Shown: in pieces, positions 6,812 to 11,703 of the stretch | How the letters are laid out: every line of letters starts with the position of its first letter | How positions within the stretch are numbered: position 1 is the stretch's first letter | The notes under the pieces: generated by a model | Database searches by the model: none | Told to the model about the DNA's origin: nothing | The model's input: only the letters and a program-made list of their open reading frames with translations | Origin: Actinomycetes bacterium | GTDB lineage: Bacteria > Actinomycetota > Thermoleophilia > Solirubrobacterales > 70-9 | Length of the DNA: 11,703 nt | Assembly (NCBI GenBank): GCA_023434465.1 | Contig: JAEYSQ010000042.1 | Span: 1 to 11,703, forward strand | Direction of reading: 5' to 3' | Program-made: the position numbers and the translations under genes

Positions 6812-7873
6812 TCAGACCGTCTGCGCTTCGAGGCGCTGGCGCTTCTCCTCGGCCGCGAGGGCGTCGGTGAACTGGGCCAGGTTCCCGTTCAGGGTTCCCT
6901 CGAGATCGTGCGCGGTCAGCTTGATCCGGTGATCGGTCACCCGGCCCTGGGGAAAGTTGTAGGTGCGGATCTTTTCCGAACGCTCACCGGTGCCGACTTG
7001 CGCCTTGCGTTCGGCCGCGACCGCCGCCTGCTGTTCGGCCAGCTGCCGTTCGTAGATCCGGGCCCGCAGCACCCGCATCGCCTTCTCCCGGTTCTGGAGC
7101 TGCGACTTCTCGTCCTGCATCGAGACGACGATTCCGGTCGGCTGGTGGGTGATCCGCACCGCCGAGTCGGTCGTGTTGACGGATTGGCCGCCGGGCCCGG
7201 AGGAGCGATACACGTCGATCTGCAGGTCATTCTGGTCGATCGCGACTTCAACCTCTTCGGCCTCCGGCAGCACTGCCACGGTCGCGGTCGATGTGTGGAT
7301 CCGACCCTGGGATTCGGTTTCCGGTACCCGCTGCACGCGATGCGTGCCGCCCTCGTACTTGTAGACGGAGTAAGCGCCAGCGCCGCGCACTTCGAAGGTC
7401 ACGTCCTTGAACCCGCCGTGTTCGGCGACAGACTGGGAAAGCACCTCGGTCGAGTAGCCGCGCTCGGAGGCGTAGCGGGTGAGCATCTTGTAGAGGTCGC
7501 CGGCGAACAACGCCGCTTCGTCTCCCCCGGTACCGGCCCGGATCTCGACGATCACGTTCTTCTCGTCATTCGGGTCGGGCTCGACCATGGCCAGGCGGAT
7601 CTCCTCTTCGAGTACTTCGAGGCGAGCCGGCGCTTCGCGCACGACCTTTTCGAGTTCCTCGTCCTCGCCCTCGTCGAGAAGTTCGCGGGCTCCTTCGAGG
7701 TCGTCGCTCAGGGTCCGGTACTCGGCGACGAGCGCACTCGCCGGCTGCATCTGCCGGTACTCGCGGCCGACTTCGGCATAACGCTCTCGATCACCGATCA
7801 CCGCGGGGTCGCTCATCTGCTGCTCGAGCTCCGCAATCCGGGCCTCGATCTGTTCTGCCAACTTCTGAATCAC
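6812..7873 (-). CDS. prfA: Peptide chain release factor 1
   Basis: Recognises UAA and UAG stop codons and triggers release of the peptide from the ribosome. 353 residues, normal for bacterial RF1. Order: helical domain 1 (1-95), the conserved IRAGTGGDEAALFAGDLYKMY-like segment (111-131), the stop-codon reading tripeptide P184-E-T186 in RVPETESQGRIHTS, and GGQ at 228-230 in SSGPGGQSVNTTDSAVRITH, which inserts into the peptidyl transferase centre. PET fits the PxT of RF1, not the SPF of RF2. The start is the GTG at 7871-7873. An ATG 8 bp upstream is in another frame and stops at once. It follows the DUF1385 gene by 16 bp and precedes prmC by 2 bp. No strong Shine-Dalgarno is visible, so coupling to upstream translation is likely. 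Confidence 0.98.
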   Translation of the reverse strand: MIQKLAEQIEARIAELEQQMSDPAVIGDRERYAEVGREYRQMQPASALVAEYRTLSDDLEGARELLDEGEDEELEKVVREAPARLEVLEEEIRLAMVEPDPNDEKNVIVEIRAGTGGDEAALFAGDLYKMLTRYASERGYSTEVLSQSVAEHGGFKDVTFEVRGAGAYSVYKYEGGTHRVQRVPETESQGRIHTSTATVAVLPEAEEVEVAIDQNDLQIDVYRSSGPGGQSVNTTDSAVRITHQPTGIVVSMQDEKSQLQNREKAMRVLRARIYERQLAEQQAAVAAERKAQVGTGERSEKIRTYNFPQGRVTDHRIKLTAHDLEGTLNGNLAQFTDALAAEEKRQRLEAQTV

Positions 7874-7889
7874 AAGACCATTGTGACGG

Positions 7890-8888
7890 TTAGGCCACTA
7901 TTTCGATTGGCTCCATGTACGAGTTCTCCTCGGGCTTTTCGACCTCAAGGACCGCCTCGAGTGCGGCGATTGCGACTTCGAGCTGGGATTCGTCGGGCTC
8001 GCGGGTGGTCAGGTTCTGGAGCATCAGACCGGGCCACATCACGGCTCGCACCCACTGCTTCTCACGGTTCCTCCCCGCCCACTTGATCAGTTCGTAGGCA
8101 ATCCCGGCGATCAGCGGCACCCCGATAATGCGGGAGAGCACCAGCCAGTACCACTCGGGCAGCCCCAGCGGGGCGAATACGAAGATCGCGACGACCATGA
8201 CGATCAGCAGGAAGCTGGTTCCGCAGCGGGGGTGGAGCCGGGAGTAGAGCGTCGCCCGGGACGGCACGAGCTCGTCTTCCGCCTCGTAGCAGGAGATCGT
8301 CTTGTGTTCGGCGCCGTGAAATTCGAAGACCCGCCGCAAATCGTCGAGGCGCGAGATCGCGACGATGTACCCGATGAAGATCAGGGTCCGGACGATCCCC
8401 TCGACCAACCAGAAGAGGAAGGAGGAATCAAGCCAGTCCTTGATCAGACTGGTCAGGCCGACGGGAATTACGAAGAAGAGCAGAATCGCGAATGCCAGCG
8501 AGACGAAGATCGTCATGCCCCAGGCGAAACCGCCGAGTTCCTCTTCCTCCTCCCCTTCTTCGAGCTGGGCATTGGCCGACATGCCAAGCGCCCGGAAGCC
8601 GATTTTGAGCGATTCGGCCAGCGCGACGACACCGCGGATCACCGGCCAGCGCAGCAGGGCGTGCTTGCGGGCCCAGGGCTTGATCGTCTCGACGGTCGTC
8701 TCGATCTCGCCGTCTGGTTTACGGACCGACACGGCCCAGGTGGTGACTCCGCGCATCATCACCCCTTCGAGCACGGCCTGGCCGCCTACCGGAGCATCAC
8801 GCTTCGCTTCCAGCGGGACCGGCGGTGCGACAGTGTGAGCAGGCGAAACGGCGCCAGACCCGTTCGGTGAGGCGCCGCTTGGCTGCAT
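7890..8888 (-). CDS. DUF1385 (YqhQ-like) membrane protein
   Basis: 332 residues. Conserved family motifs: VGGQAVLEGVMMRG (34-47), EFHGAEHKTISCYEA (189-203) and LHPRCGTSFLLIV (218-230). After a proline/alanine-rich N-terminus come a glutamate run (E110-E117) and four likely membrane segments at about 123-146, 156-178, 224-243 and 245-266. The C-terminus is soluble and acidic (E300-E327). DUF1385 proteins are widespread in Gram-positive bacteria, and B. subtilis YqhQ belongs here. I know of no established biochemical role; the invariant His/Cys/Glu motifs suggest a metal site or enzyme, but that is a guess. It sits between rpmE and prfA, 36 bp after rpmE and 16 bp before prfA, in the same direction. 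A GC-rich hairpin lies just before its ATG at 8886-8888, which has no good Shine-Dalgarno. Confidence 0.93.
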   Translation of the reverse strand: MQPSGASPNGSGAVSPAHTVAPPVPLEAKRDAPVGGQAVLEGVMMRGVTTWAVSVRKPDGEIETTVETIKPWARKHALLRWPVIRGVVALAESLKIGFRALGMSANAQLEEGEEEEELGGFAWGMTIFVSLAFAILLFFVIPVGLTSLIKDWLDSSFLFWLVEGIVRTLIFIGYIVAISRLDDLRRVFEFHGAEHKTISCYEAEDELVPSRATLYSRLHPRCGTSFLLIVMVVAIFVFAPLGLPEWYWLVLSRIIGVPLIAGIAYELIKWAGRNREKQWVRAVMWPGLMLQNLTTREPDESQLEVAIAALEAVLEVEKPEENSYMEPIEIVA

Positions 8889-8897
8889 GTGGTCTCG

Positions 8898-8916
8898 CGG
8901 GCCGGCTGGCGGCCCG
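8898..8916 (-). other. GC-rich hairpin between rpmE and the DUF1385 gene
   Basis: CGGGCCG... arms (8898-8904 with 8910-8916) form a 7-bp stem with a 5-base loop, starting 9 bases after the rpmE stop and ending 9 bases before the DUF1385 ATG. There is no U-run. It could lower readthrough or translation downstream, letting abundant L31 mRNA be separated from the less needed genes. Confidence 0.4.
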
Positions 8917-8924
8917 AACGGAAC

Positions 8925-9149
8925 CTAGTTCTGGCCTGCGGTGGCCTTCGCGCGCTTGGCGGCGCGGCGCTGGAAACGCTCGACCCGTCCGCCGGTGTCG
9001 ACCAGCTTCTGCTTGCCGGTGTAGAAGGGATGGCAGGCAGAGCAGAGTTCGACATGCAGGTCAGACTTGGTCGACCGCGTGTAGAACTGGTTGCCGCACG
9101 AACAATGAACGTTCGCGAGCGTGTATTCGGGATGGATATCTGCCTTCAT
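8925..9149 (-). CDS. rpmE: 50S ribosomal protein L31 (zinc-binding, C+ type)
   Basis: 74 residues beginning MKADIHPEYTLANVHCSCGN, a standard L31 opening. The zinc-ribbon cysteines are all present: C16 and C18 in VHCSCGN and C36 and C39 in LCSACHPFYTGKQK. This is therefore the zinc-containing form rather than the cysteine-free YkgM/RpmE2 type. It belongs to the large subunit and helps bridge it to the small subunit. The start is the ATG at 9147-9149; longer in-frame versions to 9248 lack family support. There is no Shine-Dalgarno, and TAGAAT lies 7 bases upstream, which suggests a leaderless mRNA. It is the first gene of the rpmE-DUF1385-prfA-prmC-tsaC run. I see no Zur-like palindrome in its promoter. 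In many bacteria rho precedes rpmE; it does not here. Confidence 0.97.
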   Translation of the reverse strand: MKADIHPEYTLANVHCSCGNQFYTRSTKSDLHVELCSACHPFYTGKQKLVDTGGRVERFQRRAAKRAKATAGQN

Positions 9150-9156
9150 AGGACAC

Positions 9157-9162
9157 ATTCTA
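9157..9162 (-). promoter_or_regulatory. Putative -10 element of a leaderless rpmE promoter
   Basis: TAGAAT (minus strand) is one base from TATAAT and ends 7 bases before the rpmE ATG. The expected -35 position (about 9180-9186, CTTCGG region) is poor, while TTGACC copies lie at 9170-9175 and 9191-9196, at spacings of 7 and 28 that do not suit a normal promoter. Confidence 0.55.
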
Positions 9163-9167
9163 GAGGA

Positions 9168-9200
9168 GTGGTCAAGCCGCCGAAGTCTGTGGTCAAGCCG
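9168..9200. repeat. 12-bp direct repeat with 21-bp period upstream of rpmE
   Basis: GTGGTCAAGCCG occurs exactly at 9168-9179 and again at 9189-9200. The 21-bp period is two helical turns, so a protein could bind both on one face. With transcription from the rpmE start codon, the copies span about -19 to -30 and -40 to -51, overlapping and flanking the -35 region. Read on the rpmE strand each contains TTGACC. Confidence 0.6.
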
Positions 9201-9293
9201 TGGGGTCGGGCGGCATGCCCGGGAAGCGGCAAACACCTCGGTCGGCATTCAGCCTCCTTCCGCCTGAGTTCCGGGCATACCCCGGTGGATAGC
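9201..9293 (+). other. Non-coding stretch with minor hairpins, left part of the structured region
   Basis: Two small stems are visible: CGGGC/GCCCG at 9207-9221, and CCGGG/CCCGG at 9271-9285 with a 5-base loop. TCGGC (9242-9246) could also pair with GCCGA (9292-9296), enclosing the second stem as a multibranch. I see no ORF with coding character here. Confidence 0.3.
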
Positions 9294-9346
9294 CGATGGT
9301 GACGCAGGTTATGTCCCGTATTTGGTCATAACCTGCGGCACCATCG
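9294..9346 (+). other. Long imperfect hairpin, candidate structured RNA element
   Basis: Positions 9303-9313 (CGCAGGTTATG) pair perfectly with 9327-9337 (CATAACCTGCG), an 11-bp stem with a 13-base loop. Below a single A/G mismatch (9302/9338), 9294-9301 pairs with 9339-9346 for 8 more bp. Nineteen pairs around one mismatch is far more than expected by chance. It could be an RNA hairpin upstream of the 70-codon ORF, or a DNA operator, since GGTTATG/CATAACC is a clean dyad. The strand is assumed from the downstream ORF. Confidence 0.6.
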
Positions 9347-9371
9347 CCATGGGAGTCCAGCGGGTGGATGT

Positions 9372-9411
9372 CAGGGGTCACCAGCCGCCAGCGGACGGCT
9401 GGCGACCCCTG
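9372..9411 (+). other. Second long imperfect hairpin in the same region
   Basis: CAGGGGTC (9372-9379) pairs with GACCCCTG (9404-9411). After a single A/C mismatch, CCAGCCG (9381-9387) pairs with CGGCTGG (9396-9402), leaving an 8-base loop. That gives 15 bp plus one mismatch, a design very like the hairpin at 9294-9346. No U-run follows directly. Confidence 0.6.
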
Positions 9412-9417
9412 GCAGCG

Positions 9418-9443
9418 CCCAAAGTTCGCAATTTGCGGGTTTT
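9418..9443 (+). terminator. Possible terminator-like end of the structured region
   Basis: CCC and AAA (9418-9423) can pair with TTT and GGG (9432-9439) around a bulge, or CGCA/TGCG can pair alone (9427-9437). Either way TTTT (9440-9443) follows at once. The stem is weak, but the run of T is the only one in the region and would close a transcript carrying the two hairpins. Confidence 0.25.
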
Positions 9444-9473
9444 GTGGCAGGTTTTCCGTCCGATGGGGCGAAC

Positions 9474-9479
9474 TAGCTT
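9474..9479 (+). promoter_or_regulatory. Possible -10 element for the 70-codon ORF
   Basis: TAGCTT fits TAnnnT, 15 bases before the strong ribosome binding site GGAGGAGG at 9495-9502. The -35 position (GTTTTC near 9451) is poor. If this is the promoter, the hairpins upstream are not part of the ORF's mRNA. Confidence 0.25.
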
Positions 9480-9511
9480 TCCATAACCCCTTCCGGAGGA
9501 GGATCGTCCGT

Positions 9512-9724
9512 ATGGCCAGAGAGGTATTCGACCAGGCTCGCCCTCGCAGCACCAAGGCGCAGCGGTTTGCCGACGCTTTCAAGGGTTGCGAAGAGTGGAC
9601 CGTACCGCCACGAAAGCCCCGCTCGATGAGTGACTCCGTGTTTGATGACCAGGCCCCGACGGCCTTCGATTCGAACGTCTACGGAGCCGAGATCATCGAC
9701 CTGGAGTTCCGCGAAGCAGCCTGA
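9512..9724 (+). CDS. Small hypothetical protein of 70 residues
   Basis: I do not recognise this protein. GGAGGAGG at 9495-9502 lies 9 bases before the ATG at 9512, the strongest Shine-Dalgarno in the window, which decides the start over an in-frame ATG at 9368. The N-terminal half (1-37) is basic (nine Arg/Lys, for example MAREVFDQARPRSTKAQR), with a single Cys26 and a PPRKPR segment. The C-terminal half is acidic (SVFDDQ, DSNVYG, IIDLEFREAA). There is no signal peptide or membrane helix. Charge separation of this kind suits a small soluble regulator or a partner of nucleic acid or ribosome, but nothing specific supports that. It ends 6 bp before the stop of the convergent gene on the other strand, with no terminator between. 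A structured non-coding stretch precedes it. Confidence 0.65.
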   Translation: MAREVFDQARPRSTKAQRFADAFKGCEEWTVPPRKPRSMSDSVFDDQAPTAFDSNVYGAEIIDLEFREAA

Positions 9725-9730
9725 GCAGCG

Positions 9731-10420
9731 TTATCGGATAACAGCCACCCTGACCACGCGATTTTTGAAGATCGCGGTTCCTCCGGTTGTCGCGTATCGC
9801 AACTGGAAGGTCCGGGTTCCCGGTGCCACCGGCAGCACTATCCACCCGGCCCGGACGCGGCTGGTGACTCCGCTGGCCGCCCCCTGACCCGGGGTCGAGA
9901 TTCTCGTCTGGAACTGGTCGGCCGCCGTCTGGTGAATCATCACCGGTTTCTGGATCGAAGTCGGTTCGTACAGATAGACCCTGGCGCTGTTGTTGCCGGT
10001 CGCCCGCATCGAGGCTTCCGCCTGGATCGCAACCAGGCCACCGCTCGGAACCCGCACGGTCGCGGTCGGTCCGCCGAGATCTACCGGAACCTTCGAGGTC
10101 GTGGAGGACTCACCCAGAGTGACCGCGGTCGAGCCGAGCCGGAGCTTCCACGGCCCCACCGCCTGGTCGGAAATCTGTTTCGTCCGGACCGCATCGGCGT
10201 GGATCTTGTGGGCGGAAACCGCACGGTTGGCGATCTGTTTGGTGCCGACCGCCTTAGGGGCGATGTCATCACGCTTGACTGACCACTTGCCCTTCAACGC
10301 GGTCGCCGTACCACCCAGAGCGACGAAGAGCGCCAGCATCGAAAGAATCAGTGCCGGAGACGGCAGACGCCTGCGTCCCCCGGCTTTTTTCTTCCCTTGA
10401 ACCCTGCCTGTCCGTTCCAT
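9731..10420 (-). CDS. Membrane-anchored surface protein with decapeptide repeats (Thermoleophilia-type)
   Basis: 229 residues in four parts. Residues 1-19 are very basic (KKKAGGRRR). Residues 20-42 (LPSPALILSMLALFVALGGTATA) form one membrane helix or uncleaved signal. Residues 50-89 hold four 10-residue repeats of the form xxxIxxxAVx (DDIAPKAVG, KQIANRAVS, HKIHADAVR, KQISDQAVG). Residues 95-229 look beta-rich, with alternating hydrophobics (VPVDL, TATVRVPSG, ARVYLYEP, TFQLRYATT). I know this architecture as common and multicopy in Solirubrobacterales, without an assigned function. The repeats resemble those of tail-fibre or stalk proteins that form a rod, so a surface stalk carrying a beta-sandwich head is plausible. 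The start is the ATG at 10418-10420 with GGGAGGG at 10424-10430. A GTG at 10451 would add 11 residues but lacks this site. Confidence 0.8.
   Translation of the reverse strand: MERTGRVQGKKKAGGRRRLPSPALILSMLALFVALGGTATALKGKWSVKRDDIAPKAVGTKQIANRAVSAHKIHADAVRTKQISDQAVGPWKLRLGSTAVTLGESSTTSKVPVDLGGPTATVRVPSGGLVAIQAEASMRATGNNSARVYLYEPTSIQKPVMIHQTAADQFQTRISTPGQGAASGVTSRVRAGWIVLPVAPGTRTFQLRYATTGGTAIFKNRVVRVAVIR
10154..10273 (-). repeat. Four 30-bp coding repeats encoding xxxIxxxAVx
   Basis: This block encodes residues 50-89 of the surface protein in exact 10-residue periods. Isoleucine, alanine and valine positions are fixed in all four units, while the other positions vary. The first and third positions of the second and fourth units (TKQI..) are most alike, hinting at duplication of a two-unit block. 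Confidence 0.75.
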
Positions 10421-10494
10421 TTTCCCTCCCAGGAATTGTGAGTGTTCCTTCACGCTTACCCCGGGGAGAAAGCTTGAAACCGGGCTGCAACGAG

Positions 10495-10522
10495 AACGGC
10501 GCCGGATCTCTCCGGCGCCGTT
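10495..10522. terminator. Strong hairpin terminator downstream of the ETF-QO gene
   Basis: AACGGCGCCGGA (10495-10506) pairs perfectly with TCCGGCGCCGTT (10511-10522) around a TCTC loop, a 12-bp GC-rich stem. It lies 48 bp past the ETF-QO stop. On the minus strand the stem ends ..CCGTT followed by CTCGTT, a poor U-run; on the plus strand TTTC follows. The position suits termination of the ETF-QO transcript before the next gene's promoter. The rest of the gap (10421-10494) must hold that promoter, but I see no convincing -10/-35 pair. Confidence 0.75.
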
Positions 10523-10570
10523 TCATCAATGTCAGGGCGATCGGGTCCCCGGCCTTCCGGCCGCGGTCGA

Positions 10571-11703
10571 TCAGGTTTCGGTGTAGAGCGGGCCGTCGCC
10601 GCCTTCCGGCAGGGTCAGGCGGCCACCCTTGGCCGTGAACGCGCCGCACTGGACGCAGTTCGAGGCGGTGACGTGGACGTCGACGATCGGGGCGTCCGAC
10701 TCGAGCTGGTCCTCGGGAATCTCGTAGACCTGGGCCGGGCACATCGACACCCAGGTCTGGGCGATCTCGCGAGGCACTTCGGTCTGGATCCGGACGTGAT
10801 TGGGAGCGTCGTCGCGGGTCGGGTTGCGCGAGAGGAAGACCGAGGAGAGCTTGTCGAAGGTGTACTCGCCGTCGGGCTCCGGGTACTTCTCGGAGGCCTT
10901 GCCGATCTCCATCTTGTAGGTCGCGTCGTCGTGGTTCTTCCAGTGACCGCCGGGGAAGTGGCCCTGGGTGATGGTCATGGTCGAGGCCATGGCACCACCG
11001 AAGAAGAAGCCCTTGGTGAACGGCTGGCTGGCGTTCCGGGTCTTGTAGAGATCCTTCTCGATGATCGAGTTGTGGACCTTCTCGTCGTAGGCAGAGAAGT
11101 CGACCTGATCCTTCTCGAGCGCGTCGACGATCGCCTCGGCGGCGTACATGCCGGCGTGCATCGCGTAGTGGACACCCTTGAGCTCGGCCACGTTGACCAT
11201 GCCGGCGTTGTCGCCGGCGATGACCATGCCGGGAACCGAGAGACGCTTCGGCATCGACCAGTAGCCGCCCTGCGGGATGGTCTTCGCACCCCAGCCGACC
11301 CGCTTGCCGCCCTTCAGGATCTTCTTGACGAATGGGTGGGTCTTGAACTGCTGGAGAGCGTCGTGAACCGAGAAGGTGGCGTCGGTGTAGTCGAGACCGG
11401 CGACGAAGCCGATGCAGACCTTGTTGTCCTCCATCGGGTAGATGAAGGATCCGCCGAACTCCTTGTACTTGGCAGCCTTGCGGAGCGGCCAGCCCATGGT
11501 GTGGATGACCTGGTCGAGCGGCTCTTCGACCTCCCAGATCTCCTTGACGCCGAGCTCCCAGCGCTGCGGGTCGAGGCCGTTGATGTCGAAGTGGTCGAGG
11601 GCGGCGAAGGTGAGGTGACCGAGGGTGCCCTCGGCGAGGACGGTGCCCTTGGCGATCAGGTCCATGCCGGGCTCGAAGTTGCCGAGCTCCTGGCCCTGGC
11701 GAC
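10571..11703 (-). CDS. Electron transfer flavoprotein:quinone oxidoreductase (FixC/ETF-QO family), C-terminal part
   Basis: The frame is open to the right edge, showing about 376 C-terminal residues of a protein usually near 550. ETF-QO takes electrons from reduced ETF (fatty acid and amino acid oxidation) and passes them to membrane quinone through FAD and a 4Fe-4S cluster. Visible: NFEPGMDLIAKGTVLAEGTLGHL, the FAD-domain segment after the nucleotide-binding fold; VPGMVIAGDNAGMVNVAELKGVHYAMHAGMYAAEAI, the FAD-contact motif; and the C-terminal ferredoxin-like domain CPAQVYEI ... NCVQCGAF ... PEGGDGPLY. Human ETF-QO binds its cluster with four cysteines, CPAGVY plus CxxCxxC. Here the last position is phenylalanine (codon at 10637-10639), leaving three cysteines (codons at 10739-10741, 10655-10657, 10646-10648). 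The loop before PEGG is also about 4 residues shorter. Identity is well supported; the cluster type is open. Confidence 0.9.
   Translation of the reverse strand, partial: RQGQELGNFEPGMDLIAKGTVLAEGTLGHLTFAALDHFDINGLDPQRWELGVKEIWEVEEPLDQVIHTMGWPLRKAAKYKEFGGSFIYPMEDNKVCIGFVAGLDYTDATFSVHDALQQFKTHPFVKKILKGGKRVGWGAKTIPQGGYWSMPKRLSVPGMVIAGDNAGMVNVAELKGVHYAMHAGMYAAEAIVDALEKDQVDFSAYDEKVHNSIIEKDLYKTRNASQPFTKGFFFGGAMASTMTITQGHFPGGHWKNHDDATYKMEIGKASEKYPEPDGEYTFDKLSSVFLSRNPTRDDAPNHVRIQTEVPREIAQTWVSMCPAQVYEIPEDQLESDAPIVDVHVTASNCVQCGAFTAKGGRLTLPEGGDGPLYTET

Noticed and set aside
6908..8086. 392-codon plus-strand frame opposite prfA and the DUF1385 gene
   Set aside because: Antisense shadow of two firmly identified genes; its composition matches a reverse-complement frame and has no motifs.
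9150..9205. Zur operator controlling rpmE
   Set aside because: No AT-rich palindrome of the Zur type is present; the only repeat is direct, not inverted.
9303..9337. attC-like integron site suggested by GTTATG...CATAAC arms
   Set aside because: The GTTRRRY/RYYYAAC core sequences are not matched, there is no integrase, and the neighbouring genes are not a cassette.
9201..9445. Known RNA classes: tmRNA, RNase P RNA, SRP RNA, cobalamin, c-di-GMP-I or SAM-IV riboswitch
   Set aside because: None of their conserved core sequences, as I remember them, is present; only generic stems are seen.
9368..9511. N-terminal extension of the small ORF back to the ATG at 9368
   Set aside because: It would be translated through a hairpin stem and T-run, lacks a ribosome binding site, and ignores the strong GGAGGAGG before the ATG at 9512.
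1..11703. CRISPR array, tRNA/rRNA genes, insertion sequence or defence system
   Set aside because: No evenly spaced repeats with unique spacers, no cloverleaf or rRNA signature, no transposase or nuclease-like protein, and no terminal inverted repeats were found on reading both strands.

Overview
The window reads as chromosomal DNA of a high-GC actinobacterium, most likely class Thermoleophilia (Solirubrobacterales-like). Three things point there: the GC-rich codon use with several GTG starts; the conserved order rpmE, (DUF1385), prfA, prmC, tsaC, rpiB, glyA; and a surface-protein type (basic N-terminus, a 'LPSPALILSMLALFVALGG' membrane helix, then xxxIxxxAVx decapeptide repeats) that I know as an expanded family in Thermoleophilia. 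The lineage is an inference from memory, not a search.

Layout, left to right. (1) Positions 1-4358, all on the minus strand and probably one transcription unit running right to left: rpiB, an MMPL/RND-type membrane transporter, glyA, and the start of a DUF354 protein cut by the left edge. (2) 4413-5231, plus strand: a secreted lysyl-oxidase-like protein, divergent from rpiB and convergent with tsaC, whose copper-binding histidines look lost. (3) 5296-9149, minus strand: the translation cluster rpmE (L31), a DUF1385 membrane protein, prfA (RF1), prmC (RF1/RF2 glutamine methyltransferase) and tsaC (tRNA t6A synthesis). (4) 9150-9511: a 362-bp region with a likely leaderless rpmE promoter, a 12-bp direct repeat and several strong hairpins, leading into a 70-codon ORF of unknown function with a strong ribosome binding site. 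(5) 9731-10420, minus strand: a membrane-anchored repeat protein. (6) 10571 to the right edge, minus strand: the C-terminal two thirds of an ETF:quinone oxidoreductase.

The genes of (3) work together. L31 is a ribosomal protein, RF1 reads UAA/UAG, PrmC methylates the GGQ glutamine of RF1, and TsaC supplies the activated threonylcarbamoyl group for tRNA modification. RpiB and GlyA are conserved metabolic neighbours (pentose phosphates; serine/glycine and one-carbon units). The MMPL and lysyl-oxidase-like genes look like lineage-specific insertions into this otherwise conserved neighbourhood.

I see no CRISPR array, tRNA, rRNA, insertion sequence or recognisable defence system. The points most worth a second look are the lysyl-oxidase-like protein with an erased copper site but apparently retained cofactor residues, the ETF-QO with a phenylalanine at one Fe-S cysteine position, and the structured stretch at about 9200-9445.
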